Part shown: positions 49,510-58,537 of the stretch, one piece after another
Layout of the letters: each line of letters opens with the position of its first letter
How positions within the stretch are numbered: the first letter of the stretch is position 1
Source of the DNA: UBA967 sp044375555
GTDB taxonomy: Bacteria; Verrucomicrobiota; Verrucomicrobiia; Chthoniobacterales; Terrimicrobiaceae
Direction of reading: 5' to 3'
Assembly: GCA_044375555.1 (NCBI GenBank)
Contig: JBILML010000013.1
Span: 5,581-69,580, forward strand
DNA length: 64,000 nt
Program-made: the position numbers and the translations under genes
The notes under the pieces: model-generated
Seen by the model: only the letters and a program-made list of their open reading frames with translations
Told to the model about the DNA's origin: nothing
Databases searched by the model: none

Positions 49510-50694
49510 ATGAGCACTGGCATGATTGATTCTCAACGAACGACTGAGGTGGATCTCAGTTCCTCGGAAGTTGCCCGCTACGCCCGACACTTGTCTCTTC
49601 CCGGTGTCGGATTGGATGGTCAGAAACGGCTCAAAGCCTCCCGCGTTCTCTGCATTGGTGCTGGTGGTCTGGGGTCTCCTGCAAGTCTCTATCTCGCTGC
49701 CGCCGGAGTCGGCGTGCTGGGCGTGGTCGACTTTGATGTGGTCGATCCCTCCAACCTCCAACGCCAAATCCTCCACGGAACTGGCGATGTGGGTCGAAAA
49801 AAAATCGACAGTGCTCGCGACCGCCTGCAGGAAGCGAATCCCCATGTCCGCGTCGAACTTCACGATGCGCGGTTCGATTCCTCCACGGCGATGTCGATCG
49901 TCGAATCCTTCGATCTGGTGATTGATGGAACCGATAATTTTCCGACCCGCTACCTGAGCAATGATGTCTGTGTGTTTTTGAAAAAACCTCTCGTTTACGG
50001 CGCGATTTCGCGTTTCGAGGGTCAGTGCACGGTCTTCGCACCACACCTTGGTGGCCCCTGCTACCGGTGCCTCTATCCCGAGCCGCCCCTGCCAGGCATG
50101 GTTGCGAATTGCTCGGAGGCCGGTGTTTTTGGCGTGCTTCCAGGAATCATCGGGGTGCTCCAAGCCATCGAAGCGATCAAACTTCTCGTCGGCACCGGGG
50201 ATCCTCTTCTCGGCCGTCTGATTCATTTCGATGCCCTCAAAGCGAAGTTTCGTGAATTCCAGCTCCAAAGAGACCCTGATTGTCCTGTATGCTCTGCTTC
50301 GCCGAAAATCACAGAGCCCATCGACTACGAGGGGTTCTGTTCACACCCTACAAATTCTCAAACCATGTCCACAAACATTCCCGAAATCACTGTTGAAGAT
50401 CTCAAGGCCCGTTTCGACCGAAATGACCGCTTCGTTCTTTTGGACGTGCGCGAACCTTTCGAGTGGGAGATTGCCAAAATTCCCGGTGCCATTTTGATTC
50501 CGCTTGGCGATCTGCCAGCCCGCCTCGGCGAGCTCAACGCTTCGGATGACATCGTGGTCCACTGCAAATCGGGAGGCCGCAGCGCGAATGCCGTCGAATT
50601 CCTGCAGGACCACGGGTTTTCGAAGGTCTGCAATCTCGCGGGGGGAATTCATGCTTGGTCCGATCGAATTGATCCGACTGTTCCGAGATACTGA
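49510..50694 (+). CDS. MoeB/ThiF-type adenylyltransferase fused to rhodanese
   Basis: A 394-residue fusion. Residues 15-260 are an E1-like domain: GAGGLGSPASLYLAAAG binds ATP, DFDVVDPSNLQRQ is the conserved Arg/Asp region, and two CxxC pairs (CYRC and CPVC) bind zinc. Residues about 285-394 are a rhodanese with active-site Cys352 in VVHCKSGGRSANA. The pair activates the C-terminus of a small sulfur-carrier protein and then loads sulfur on it, as for molybdopterin, thiamine or tRNA thiolation. No carrier gene is next to it, so the pathway stays open. Confidence 0.9.
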   Translation: MSTGMIDSQRTTEVDLSSSEVARYARHLSLPGVGLDGQKRLKASRVLCIGAGGLGSPASLYLAAAGVGVLGVVDFDVVDPSNLQRQILHGTGDVGRKKIDSARDRLQEANPHVRVELHDARFDSSTAMSIVESFDLVIDGTDNFPTRYLSNDVCVFLKKPLVYGAISRFEGQCTVFAPHLGGPCYRCLYPEPPLPGMVANCSEAGVFGVLPGIIGVLQAIEAIKLLVGTGDPLLGRLIHFDALKAKFREFQLQRDPDCPVCSASPKITEPIDYEGFCSHPTNSQTMSTNIPEITVEDLKARFDRNDRFVLLDVREPFEWEIAKIPGAILIPLGDLPARLGELNASDDIVVHCKSGGRSANAVEFLQDHGFSKVCNLAGGIHAWSDRIDPTVPRY

Positions 50695-50700
50695 GAAAAA

Positions 50701-50946
50701 ATGCACGCCAACGAATACAGCGAAATCCTGATTTGCCCGACCACGCGGCAAAAACTTCGCCTCGCCACCGATCGCGAGATCGAGGCCCTGCATCACCGTG
50801 AGGGGCTCGAAAAAATCCAATCCGCATGGATTCGTGCCGACCGCGCCGTTGCCTATCCTGTGATCCGGGGGATCCCGCTCTTGGTTGCCGCCAACGCCAT
50901 TCCCCTCCGCAAATCGCCCCCAGCGAAAGACTCTTCCAATCCATGA
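50701..50946 (+). CDS. Trm112-like small protein
   Basis: An 81-residue protein. SEILICPTTRQKLRLA and AYPVIRGIPLLVA are the two blocks of the Trm112/UPF0434 (YcaR) fold. Bacterial members often bind zinc through Cys residues, but only one Cys is left here. In eukaryotes and archaea Trm112 activates methyltransferases for tRNA and release factors; the bacterial role is not clear. It overlaps thrS by 4 bases (ATGA). Confidence 0.8.
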   Translation: MHANEYSEILICPTTRQKLRLATDREIEALHHREGLEKIQSAWIRADRAVAYPVIRGIPLLVAANAIPLRKSPPAKDSSNP

Positions 50947-52745
50947 CTGAACTCGAACGCATCCGCCACTCCGCCGCCCATGTCCTCGCCACGGCTATTC
51001 TGAAAATCTGGCCTGAGGCCCAATTTGCCGCCGGTCCGCCGGTCGAGAATGGCTTCTATTACGATGTCGAATTGCCTCACCGCATCTCGCCCGAGGATTT
51101 CGCCCGGATCGAGGAGGAGATGAAAAAAGAGATCAAGGCGAACCATGTTTTTGAGCGTGTGGAAATCTCCCGCGCCGACGCGATCGCTATGGCGGAGCGT
51201 GGGGAACTCGCCGCCCTCGCCACGCGGGGCACCCCTTCCAAATTCAAACTCGATATCGTCCAAAATATCCCCGATGGCGAAACGATCACCCTGTTCCGCA
51301 ACGGCGAATTCACCGATCTCTGCGCCGGGCCTCATGTGATGCGCACCGGCAACATCGGAGCGTTCAAACTCACCCATGTCGCCAGCGCCTACTACAAAGG
51401 CGATGAGCGCAACCCCCAACTCCAGCGCATCTACGGCACCGCCTTCAAAAACAAGACCGCGATGGAGGAATACTTCACGATGCTCGAAGAGGCCAAAAAG
51501 CGGGACCATCGCAAAATCGGTGCCGAGATGGGCCTCTACGCCATCGATTCCGAATATGTCGGGCCCGGAATGCCGCTCTGGTTGCCGAAGGGCACCGTGC
51601 TTGTGGAGGAACTCGAAAAACTCGCCAAGGAGACCGAATTCGCCGGCGGCTATGTGCGCGTTCGCACCCCGCACCTCGCCAAAGAGAAAATGTATAAAAC
51701 CTCCGGCCATCTGCCTTACTACGCCGAGAGCATGTTTCCGCCGATGGAGTTGAAGGAAAGCGGAGAAGGCGAGGGGAGTGAGCCCGAGCGCTATTACCTG
51801 AAGGCCATGAATTGCCCGCACCACCATCGCATTTTCGCAGCGGAACCGCGCAGCTACCGCGACCTCCCGTTGCGCCTTGCGGAATACGGCTGCTGCTACC
51901 GCTACGAGCAATCGGGCGAGCTTTTCGGTCTCATGCGCGTGCGTTCCCTCAACATGAACGACGCGCACATCTATTGCACCGAGGAGCAATTCGCCGAGGA
52001 GTTCCGCGCGGTGAATGAGATGTATCTCCAATACTTCAAGGTCTTCGGGCTCGAGAAATACCAGATGCGATTCTCGACCCATGACCCCGAAAAGCTCGGT
52101 CAGAAATTCGTCGACGAGCCGGAGCTTTGGAAAAAAACCGAAGACATGGTCCGTCGTGTGCTCGTCGAGAGCGGCATCAATTTCATCGAGGTGCCAAACG
52201 AGGCAGCGTTTTATGGCCCCAAGATCGATGTCCAAGTTTGGAGCGCGATCGGACGCGAGTTCACCATCGCCACGAACCAGGTGGACTTTGCCGTCCCCGC
52301 CAAGTTTGGCCTCCATTACCGCGATCGGGACAATACGGAGAAGACTCCGCTCTGCATCCACCGGGCCCCGCTGGGAACCCACGAGCGATTCATTGGATTC
52401 CTCATCGAGCATTACGCCGGAAATTTCCCGCTCTGGCTCGCGCCCGAGCAAGTCCGTGTGATCACTCTCAATGACGACCCCGCATTGCTCGACTACGCGA
52501 CCCCGATCCTCTCAAAACTTCGCGCTGGCATGGTTCGCGCCGAGGCAGACTTTGGATCGGAGCCGGTCAAAGCCAAAATCGCCGCTGCAGAAAAAGCCCG
52601 CGTCCATACGATGCTCGTGATCGGCCATCGTGATGTGGAAAATGGTCAGGTTAGCGTGCGACTTCACGGTCAGGGAAGTGTCGGTGCCAAGTCGGCATCC
52701 GAAGTCGTGGCGGACATTCTCGAAAAAATCCGTCTCCGCGCCTGA
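50943..52745 (+). CDS. thrS: Threonyl-tRNA synthetase without the TGS domain
   Basis: A 600-residue enzyme that charges tRNA-Thr. It begins directly with the editing domain (RIRHSAAHVLATAI, the HxxxH motif, and CAGPHV). The catalytic core has the zinc-binding MNCPHHHRIF and the class II motifs 2 and 3, and the anticodon-binding domain ends the protein. The usual N-terminal TGS domain of about 60 residues is missing; the ATG at 50943 lies inside the stop of the Trm112-like gene and no TGS-like sequence is upstream. Editing and charging residues are kept. Confidence 0.93.
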   Translation: MTELERIRHSAAHVLATAILKIWPEAQFAAGPPVENGFYYDVELPHRISPEDFARIEEEMKKEIKANHVFERVEISRADAIAMAERGELAALATRGTPSKFKLDIVQNIPDGETITLFRNGEFTDLCAGPHVMRTGNIGAFKLTHVASAYYKGDERNPQLQRIYGTAFKNKTAMEEYFTMLEEAKKRDHRKIGAEMGLYAIDSEYVGPGMPLWLPKGTVLVEELEKLAKETEFAGGYVRVRTPHLAKEKMYKTSGHLPYYAESMFPPMELKESGEGEGSEPERYYLKAMNCPHHHRIFAAEPRSYRDLPLRLAEYGCCYRYEQSGELFGLMRVRSLNMNDAHIYCTEEQFAEEFRAVNEMYLQYFKVFGLEKYQMRFSTHDPEKLGQKFVDEPELWKKTEDMVRRVLVESGINFIEVPNEAAFYGPKIDVQVWSAIGREFTIATNQVDFAVPAKFGLHYRDRDNTEKTPLCIHRAPLGTHERFIGFLIEHYAGNFPLWLAPEQVRVITLNDDPALLDYATPILSKLRAGMVRAEADFGSEPVKAKIAAAEKARVHTMLVIGHRDVENGQVSVRLHGQGSVGAKSASEVVADILEKIRLRA

Positions 52746-52753
52746 GGGGGCGA

Positions 52754-55165
52754 TCAGCGCGAGGAGGGCTTTTGAGCCTTCCCGCCGGGGAGGAGTTGGA
52801 TTTTGGGAATGATTTTCGGTCGCCAATGGGGATCGGAGATCGTCCCGTCGGAGTGATATTCCAGCAGCTTGCTGACTGGGAAAAATACAAAACCAGGAAT
52901 GCCCTGAGCATTGATTCGCATGCTCATGTCGAGACCCCCGTTGAGGAAATAGATGTCGCCATATCCGAGCATCGAGAATCCAGTTCCCGCGATCTCGATA
53001 TTTGGCGTGCTGACTTTTTTATTAGCAACCGTGAAGTCTGCCGTGGCGAAGCGAGCGGTGTTGTAAACGACGCCGGGAATAATGCTCCCGAGGATCGCCG
53101 AGAAGGGCCCAAATACAGGAATCGCAAAAACATTTCCATCCTCGATCCGGAGATTTCCCCTTCCCACCATGTTTTCCTCGTCGCCCATGCGGGCCTCGAA
53201 TCCGTATTCGCCGCTGATCACGCCCTTCGAGTCATCGTAGTCGAAATAAAGATTGGTGAGCTTCGCGAAATTGACACGGGAAAGCGTGGCGTTCGTGCTG
53301 AAGACACGATTTGTGGGGTCCAAGGAAACGATAGCCTTCACGCCCACTTCGCCTCCGAACAGTTCCGCATCTTTGATGTTCGCCACAACCTTGTTCGCGA
53401 TCACATCGACCTTGGCGTTGGTATTTCCAAAGGGGAGAGTTTTACCGAGGAGTTCGTAGCTCATTCCGCCCGGCGCCGAGATGTTGATTTTCAGATCGTT
53501 TTTTAAGGGATCCTTCATGTGGACCTTGCCTTGGACCTTCACTTGGGGAGCGCTTCGGAACCGGTAGGGGCGAATGGTTTCGGCGATTCGAGGGTCGATC
53601 CACATCAGCACATCCACAGGGACCAAAGTGGAAACGATATCCTTCAATCGAACCTCCTTGCGGCCGACATCGTAGTCGAACGAGCCGGTGCCGCGTCCTT
53701 TGCCTGTGTTGATGATCAGGTTTTTGTAAGTCAGGCACTCATCGGCGATCACGACATCAGCGACTCCCGAGTCGATCCACGCGCCACGGTTGGCGGTGCG
53801 GCCGAGCTTGAGGTGGGCATTTCCCGAGATCGAGGGAAAGTCCAACCGCGCCCCGCGCAGCGAAGCGGAGATCTGCGGCAGATCCTCGAATTCCATATTC
53901 ACCAGAAACGCGCGGGTGTTCTTGTCAAAGAGGTCGGCAAGATCACTCGGGGGAATCGTCGTGTGGGCATTCAGCCTGTAATCTCCCGGGCCTGCCCAAA
54001 GGATTGCCGAAAGCTCTCCGCGCTTGGCCGTGGCATGGATGTCGCGTGCGTAAAAGAGTCCATTCCTCCAAGAGAAGTGGAGACCAAGATCGGCAAGTTC
54101 CAGTTTTCCAAATTCCAATGTGGGGGCAAAAAACTCTCCTGTGGCCGAGATTCCGCTTGGGTCGGTGAGGGTATTGCCTTTGATATCGATGCTCAGGCGA
54201 GGCGCTGATGGGAATTTCAACTTGGACATCGCCCCTCCGTCACCCGCGATGGATGTCAGCAACGGCGTGATGCTGAGGCTCGAAAGGAGGGAGGCGTTGA
54301 GGTTGCCATGGGTTTTGTCCCATTCCGCCGAAACCTGCAAAGCCCCCTTCGCATCGTTGATTCGAAAAACAGGGATGCGCAGGCGGTTGTCTGTGTATTT
54401 CCCGCGAATTTCCACGCTCTGGATTTCGAGGTCTTGGTTTCGAATCGCCGGAGAGGTGAGTTCAAAACTTGGAATTTGGAACGCCGAGGGATTGGCGGCA
54501 TCGATTTCAAAGTGCGCACTAAGAAGCGGTAGACCCGATGGAAACGAGGGTTTCCTTAGGGCGGCTAGGATTTTTTCAAGGAGTTCTTTTGGCAACAACG
54601 GCCCTTTGGCGGGATCGGCTACGGGCGGCTTGAACTCGAGCGGATTCCGAATCTCACCGGTCAACTGGATGCGCAGGCACTCTACTGTGGCGTCGAGTTG
54701 GCTCAGGCGAAGCCGGTCACCGAGAACGATGATGCTCGCAAAAATCTCCCTCACCTCAAGGCGTGGGGAGTTTTCCTCTTGGGCAAGTGGAATGGAGGCG
54801 TCGGCTCTCACCAACGTCAGGGTATCGACAACAATCTGGCGGTTCATCAGGGCGCTGAGATTGAGCGAAATCTCGAATCGATTGATTTTCGCCAGGAGCC
54901 GATCGGGATTGTCCTTTTGGCGAAGGGAGACATTCGTCGCAACCAAGCCGTTGAAGGGATCGAGGAGGAGTTTGCCGATGCGCACTTCGAGAGCCGGCGT
55001 GCTCAAGGCCTGCTCCAAAGCCTCCCTCGCGCCGAAGCCGATACCGGTCGTGCGAAGAATGTAGAGGGAGAGGGGAACTCCCGCAAAAACGAGGACGATC
55101 CCGAGGCGGACCGCGAATTGAAAAAGATGGTAGATGGCTGGATGAACCCTCATCGGCAAGGTCAC
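52754..55165 (-). CDS. Large AsmA-like envelope protein
   Basis: An 803-residue protein with one N-terminal membrane helix (residues about 15-35) and a long beta-rich body. The C-terminal region (YGDIYFLNGGLDMSMRINAQGIPGFVFFPVSKLLEY, preceded by FGPFSAILGSIIPGVVYNTARFATADFTV) is the AsmA-like C-terminal signature seen in YhdP/TamB-like proteins. These proteins form bridges that carry phospholipids to the outer membrane. It is the second such protein in the window. It overlaps priA by 4 bases and converges with thrS with 8 bases between. Confidence 0.8.
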   Translation of the reverse strand: MTLPMRVHPAIYHLFQFAVRLGIVLVFAGVPLSLYILRTTGIGFGAREALEQALSTPALEVRIGKLLLDPFNGLVATNVSLRQKDNPDRLLAKINRFEISLNLSALMNRQIVVDTLTLVRADASIPLAQEENSPRLEVREIFASIIVLGDRLRLSQLDATVECLRIQLTGEIRNPLEFKPPVADPAKGPLLPKELLEKILAALRKPSFPSGLPLLSAHFEIDAANPSAFQIPSFELTSPAIRNQDLEIQSVEIRGKYTDNRLRIPVFRINDAKGALQVSAEWDKTHGNLNASLLSSLSITPLLTSIAGDGGAMSKLKFPSAPRLSIDIKGNTLTDPSGISATGEFFAPTLEFGKLELADLGLHFSWRNGLFYARDIHATAKRGELSAILWAGPGDYRLNAHTTIPPSDLADLFDKNTRAFLVNMEFEDLPQISASLRGARLDFPSISGNAHLKLGRTANRGAWIDSGVADVVIADECLTYKNLIINTGKGRGTGSFDYDVGRKEVRLKDIVSTLVPVDVLMWIDPRIAETIRPYRFRSAPQVKVQGKVHMKDPLKNDLKINISAPGGMSYELLGKTLPFGNTNAKVDVIANKVVANIKDAELFGGEVGVKAIVSLDPTNRVFSTNATLSRVNFAKLTNLYFDYDDSKGVISGEYGFEARMGDEENMVGRGNLRIEDGNVFAIPVFGPFSAILGSIIPGVVYNTARFATADFTVANKKVSTPNIEIAGTGFSMLGYGDIYFLNGGLDMSMRINAQGIPGFVFFPVSKLLEYHSDGTISDPHWRPKIIPKIQLLPGGKAQKPSSR

Positions 55166-57462
55166 ATAAGATGCAGGGGATCGATATCCACCGCGACAAA
55201 AACATCCTCGGGCATCGGCAAGGCATCCAAAACGCCGCGTGCCAATCGAGCGAGTCGCACCGAGGAGGAGCCACGAAGCGAGACTTGAAAGCGATAGTAG
55301 GTCTTGGCTTTTTCGAGTGGGGCGGGAACTCCCTCGCCGACGAGAATTCCCTCCGGGGCGGCGGCTTTGAGTTTTCTCGAAAGCGTGATGGCGGAAAACT
55401 CGACCCGTTCGAGCATCGTTCCCCGGAGTGTGATCATGGCCATTTTGCCGAAGGGCGGGTAGCCGAAGCTCCGGCGAAATTCCATTTCCTGCTCCATGAA
55501 ACCCTCGAAGTCATGGTGACGCGCGAATTGAATCGAGGGGCTGAACGGCGTGAAGGTTTGAACATACACCTCGCCTTCCATCTCACCGCGCCCGGCGCGT
55601 CCGGCGACTTGGGTGAGGAGTTGGAATGTTCGTTCGCCTGCCCGGAAGTCGGGGATGTGCAGACCGAGGTCGGCATTGACGATCCCGACGAGTGTGACAT
55701 TTGGAAAATGCAGGCCCTTGGCGATCATTTGGGTGCCGACAAGAATGTCGATGCGGCCTTCCTTGAAGGCCCCGAGGGTCTCTCGATAAGCCTCTTTGCG
55801 TGTCATCGAATCGGCATCCATGCGGGCGATTCGAGCTTTTGGAAAAATCCGCTGGAGCGCCTCCTCGACTTTTTGAGTGCCAGTGCCCGCGTGGCGAATT
55901 CGGGGATCCGAGCATTTGGGGCAGGACTTGGGGGCGCGTTGGTTGTGGCCGCAGATGTGGCAGACGAGTCGTTCCGCCGCACGGTGGTAAGTGAGCGAGA
56001 CACTACAGTTGTTGCATTCGCAGACATGGCCGCAGGCTTCGCAAATCATCGAGGTGGAAAATCCCCGGCGGTTCAGAAAAAGGATCGTTTGCTCGCCCTT
56101 CTGGATTCTCCCCTCGATCGCTTCGCGCAGGGGTTTGGATAAAATCCCACCTCCTGGATCGTTGCGGGCCGGACGCCGGAGATCGACGACTCGCACGACG
56201 GGCATGCTTTTGTCATCGACTCGCTGGTTGAGTCGCACGAGTCGGTATTTTCCAGATTGGGCATTGTGCCAACTCTCGAGCGAAGGGGTGGCGCTGCCGA
56301 GGATGACGGCGGCTTTTTCCCGACTGGCGCGAAGGACGGCCATGTCGCGGGCATTGTAGCGGGGGGCTTCGTCCTGCTTGTAAGACGACTCGTGTTCTTC
56401 ATCGATGATGATCACTCCGGGATTTTCCACCGGCGCAAAAATCGAACTTCTCGCGCCGATCACCACTCGGGCATGGCCGGTGTGGATTTTGTGCCACTCG
56501 TCATGGCGCTCCCCCTCGGAAAGGTGGCTGTGCAAAACCGCGATCCGGTCTTGGATATCGGCAAAGCGGGATTTGAAACGCTCCACGGTTTGAGGGGTCA
56601 GGGCGATTTCAGGAACGAGGACCAAGGCGGTTTTGCCTGCATCCAGCGAGTGCCGGATAGCGCGGAGGTAAATTTCCGTTTTTCCCGAGCCAGTCACCCC
56701 AAAGAGCAAAATGGGTCGGCTGGGATTCGTCATTTCCTCGACGACGACTTTCATGGCCTCTTCCTGCTCCGTGTTGAGCGTCAACTCGGCGCCAGACACA
56801 TATTGCTCCGCATGGGGATTCCGAGCCACCACGGAGGCCTCGATCGTTACGAAACCATGTTTTTCCAGTGTTCGAAAAACCGCCTCGCTGACTCCTGAAA
56901 GATTCGCGGCCTTGGTGACGGCGAGAGGTTTTCCGGCATCGATCAATACCCGCAAGGCGTCGGCCTGCCTCGGCGCGCGGATGGCGATTTTCTCGAGATC
57001 CGATTCGGTGAACTCCCGGGCGAGGCGGACGGTGTTTTGTTTTTTGGCTGTGACGCGTCCATCCCGCACGGCCACTGGCAGCACGCTGCAGACGGCCGTT
57101 TCCAGCGGACAGCAGTAGTAGTCGGCCATCCAGTAAGCCAACTCCAGCAGGGCTGGGCGGATCATGGGGCGCTCGTCCACGAGATCGGTGATGTCTTTGA
57201 CGCTGCTGAATTCACACGCATCGAGCAATTCGATCACGGTGCCAGCGAGCAGGCGGGTGCGGACGGGGATTTTGACACGGGAGCCGACGGCGATTTTCGA
57301 ACTCATCGCCTCCGGCACTCGGTAATCCAGTATTTTTCCAGCCGCCTGATCAGGCAGCACACGCGCAAACATCCGAGGACTATTCCCCTCATCGGGCGTG
57401 GCCTCAAGCCCCGTCGCAGGGCTTGACTGTGATTCATGCGACTCGGATAAATGCTGGTCCAT
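55162..57462 (-). CDS. priA: Primosomal helicase PriA
   Basis: A 766-residue replication-restart helicase. The helicase motif I is LLFGVTGSGKTEIYLR, the DEEH box is IIDEEHESSYKQ, and the zinc-binding Cys-rich insert runs from CEACGHVCECNNC to CPKCSD. The N-terminal DNA-binding domain starts FARVLPDQAAGKILDY. The ATG at 57462 puts 30 extra residues before that domain; a start at 57372 (MFARVLP) is equally good. If 57462 is used, the start codon shares two bases with that of the divergent gene at 57461. Confidence 0.93.
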   Translation of the reverse strand: MDQHLSESHESQSSPATGLEATPDEGNSPRMFARVLPDQAAGKILDYRVPEAMSSKIAVGSRVKIPVRTRLLAGTVIELLDACEFSSVKDITDLVDERPMIRPALLELAYWMADYYCCPLETAVCSVLPVAVRDGRVTAKKQNTVRLAREFTESDLEKIAIRAPRQADALRVLIDAGKPLAVTKAANLSGVSEAVFRTLEKHGFVTIEASVVARNPHAEQYVSGAELTLNTEQEEAMKVVVEEMTNPSRPILLFGVTGSGKTEIYLRAIRHSLDAGKTALVLVPEIALTPQTVERFKSRFADIQDRIAVLHSHLSEGERHDEWHKIHTGHARVVIGARSSIFAPVENPGVIIIDEEHESSYKQDEAPRYNARDMAVLRASREKAAVILGSATPSLESWHNAQSGKYRLVRLNQRVDDKSMPVVRVVDLRRPARNDPGGGILSKPLREAIEGRIQKGEQTILFLNRRGFSTSMICEACGHVCECNNCSVSLTYHRAAERLVCHICGHNQRAPKSCPKCSDPRIRHAGTGTQKVEEALQRIFPKARIARMDADSMTRKEAYRETLGAFKEGRIDILVGTQMIAKGLHFPNVTLVGIVNADLGLHIPDFRAGERTFQLLTQVAGRAGRGEMEGEVYVQTFTPFSPSIQFARHHDFEGFMEQEMEFRRSFGYPPFGKMAMITLRGTMLERVEFSAITLSRKLKAAAPEGILVGEGVPAPLEKAKTYYRFQVSLRGSSSVRLARLARGVLDALPMPEDVFVAVDIDPLHLM

Positions 57463-57967
57463 GACTGCTATTGAGATCTTTGGACGCCTGTCCGTTCCTC
57501 GTGCGACGGGAATTTTAAATTGGCTCTACGAAAACGACCGAGAAGCTTACCGCAGCTGCGCTGGCATGCTCGCCACGCGACGCAAGTTGCGTCCGGTCTT
57601 TGTGGAGCGCAAACCCCGCGATGAGCGGAATCTTTGGATCCGCGAGGCCCTAACCAAGTCATCCAACGCCGATCTCGCTCTCGAGACTCTGCAAATTTGG
57701 GTTCTTGGAAAAAATGAACGCTTGGTTTGTGATTTTCTAGATGCTCTTGCGATCAAGCACGACGGGAAAGGTCTGATCGACGATTTGCCCGCCGAGCCAG
57801 ACGCAAAGAAGGTTTCGGCGGCTGTCGAGGCCATCCTGGCCAAATACTCGCCCGAGGATGTCTGGATTTATCTCCACCTCTTCGCCGGGATGGATATGCC
57901 GTGGCCGCATCTCAAGGGTCTTCTGATGACTCATTCGGCCTTTGCTCCCGAAGCTCTCGCTGCCTGA
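57461..57967 (+). CDS. Helical protein of unknown function
   Basis: A 168-residue protein I do not recognise. The N-terminal part RLSVPRATGILNWLYENDREAYRSCAGMLATRRKLRPVF and the later LQIWVLGKNERLVCDFLDAL are predicted helices, with no membrane segment or signal peptide. It is three bases upstream of gmhA on the same strand and probably co-translated with it. Codon use matches the core genome, so I regard it as a real, lineage-specific gene. Confidence 0.65.
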   Translation: MTAIEIFGRLSVPRATGILNWLYENDREAYRSCAGMLATRRKLRPVFVERKPRDERNLWIREALTKSSNADLALETLQIWVLGKNERLVCDFLDALAIKHDGKGLIDDLPAEPDAKKVSAAVEAILAKYSPEDVWIYLHLFAGMDMPWPHLKGLLMTHSAFAPEALAA

Positions 57968-57970
57968 TTC

Positions 57971-58537
57971 ATGAGTCCGTTTTCCGAATCCCTGCGAGAT
58001 GCCTTGGTGGTTTTCGAGTCTCTTCGTCCGCTCGAACCCAAAGTCGTTGAAGCAGCCGAACTGGTTCTCGCGTGCCTGAAGTCGGGTAGAAAATTGCTCC
58101 TCTGCGGCAATGGCGGGAGCGCGGCGGATAGTTCGCACATCGCCACGGAATTCACCTGCCGTTTTCAAAATGACCGCCGCCCCTATCCAGCCATCTCGCT
58201 GGTTTCCGATGGCGGTCTGCTCACTGCGATCGGGAACGACTATGTTTTTCAGGACATCTTCGCGCGTCAGGTTCAGGCCTTCGGAAAAGCCGGCGATGTT
58301 CTCATCGCGCTCTCAACGAGCGGCAAATCGCGAAATGTTCTTTCAGCGATCGAGGAGGCGAAACGACTCGGGGTTAAAAGTATCGTTCTTCTCGGCAAGG
58401 GTGGGGGATTCACCAAAGGCGCAGGCGATATCGAACTTCTCGTTCAAGGCACCGTGACGGCGAGGATTCAGGAAGCTCACAAATTCCTCCTCCACGCGAT
58501 TTGTGAACTGGTCGAGCCCGGCCTCGAAAAAGCATGA
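57971..58537 (+). CDS. gmhA: Phosphoheptose isomerase
   Basis: A 188-residue SIS-domain enzyme that converts sedoheptulose 7-phosphate to D-glycero-D-manno-heptose 7-phosphate for the lipopolysaccharide core. LLLCGNGGSAADSSHIATEF, ALSTSGKSRNVLSA and the C-terminal EAHKFLLHAICELVE are the family marks. It overlaps the prepilin peptidase gene by 4 bases. No other heptose gene is near. Confidence 0.9.
   Translation: MSPFSESLRDALVVFESLRPLEPKVVEAAELVLACLKSGRKLLLCGNGGSAADSSHIATEFTCRFQNDRRPYPAISLVSDGGLLTAIGNDYVFQDIFARQVQAFGKAGDVLIALSTSGKSRNVLSAIEEAKRLGVKSIVLLGKGGGFTKGAGDIELLVQGTVTARIQEAHKFLLHAICELVEPGLEKA

Noticed and set aside
50853..52451. Long open frame antisense to thrS (about 530 codons)
   Set aside because: It mirrors the codon pattern of thrS, has no recognisable domain and lacks a ribosome-binding site; similar antisense frames lie over the MsbA-like gene, rho and the GH35 gene.
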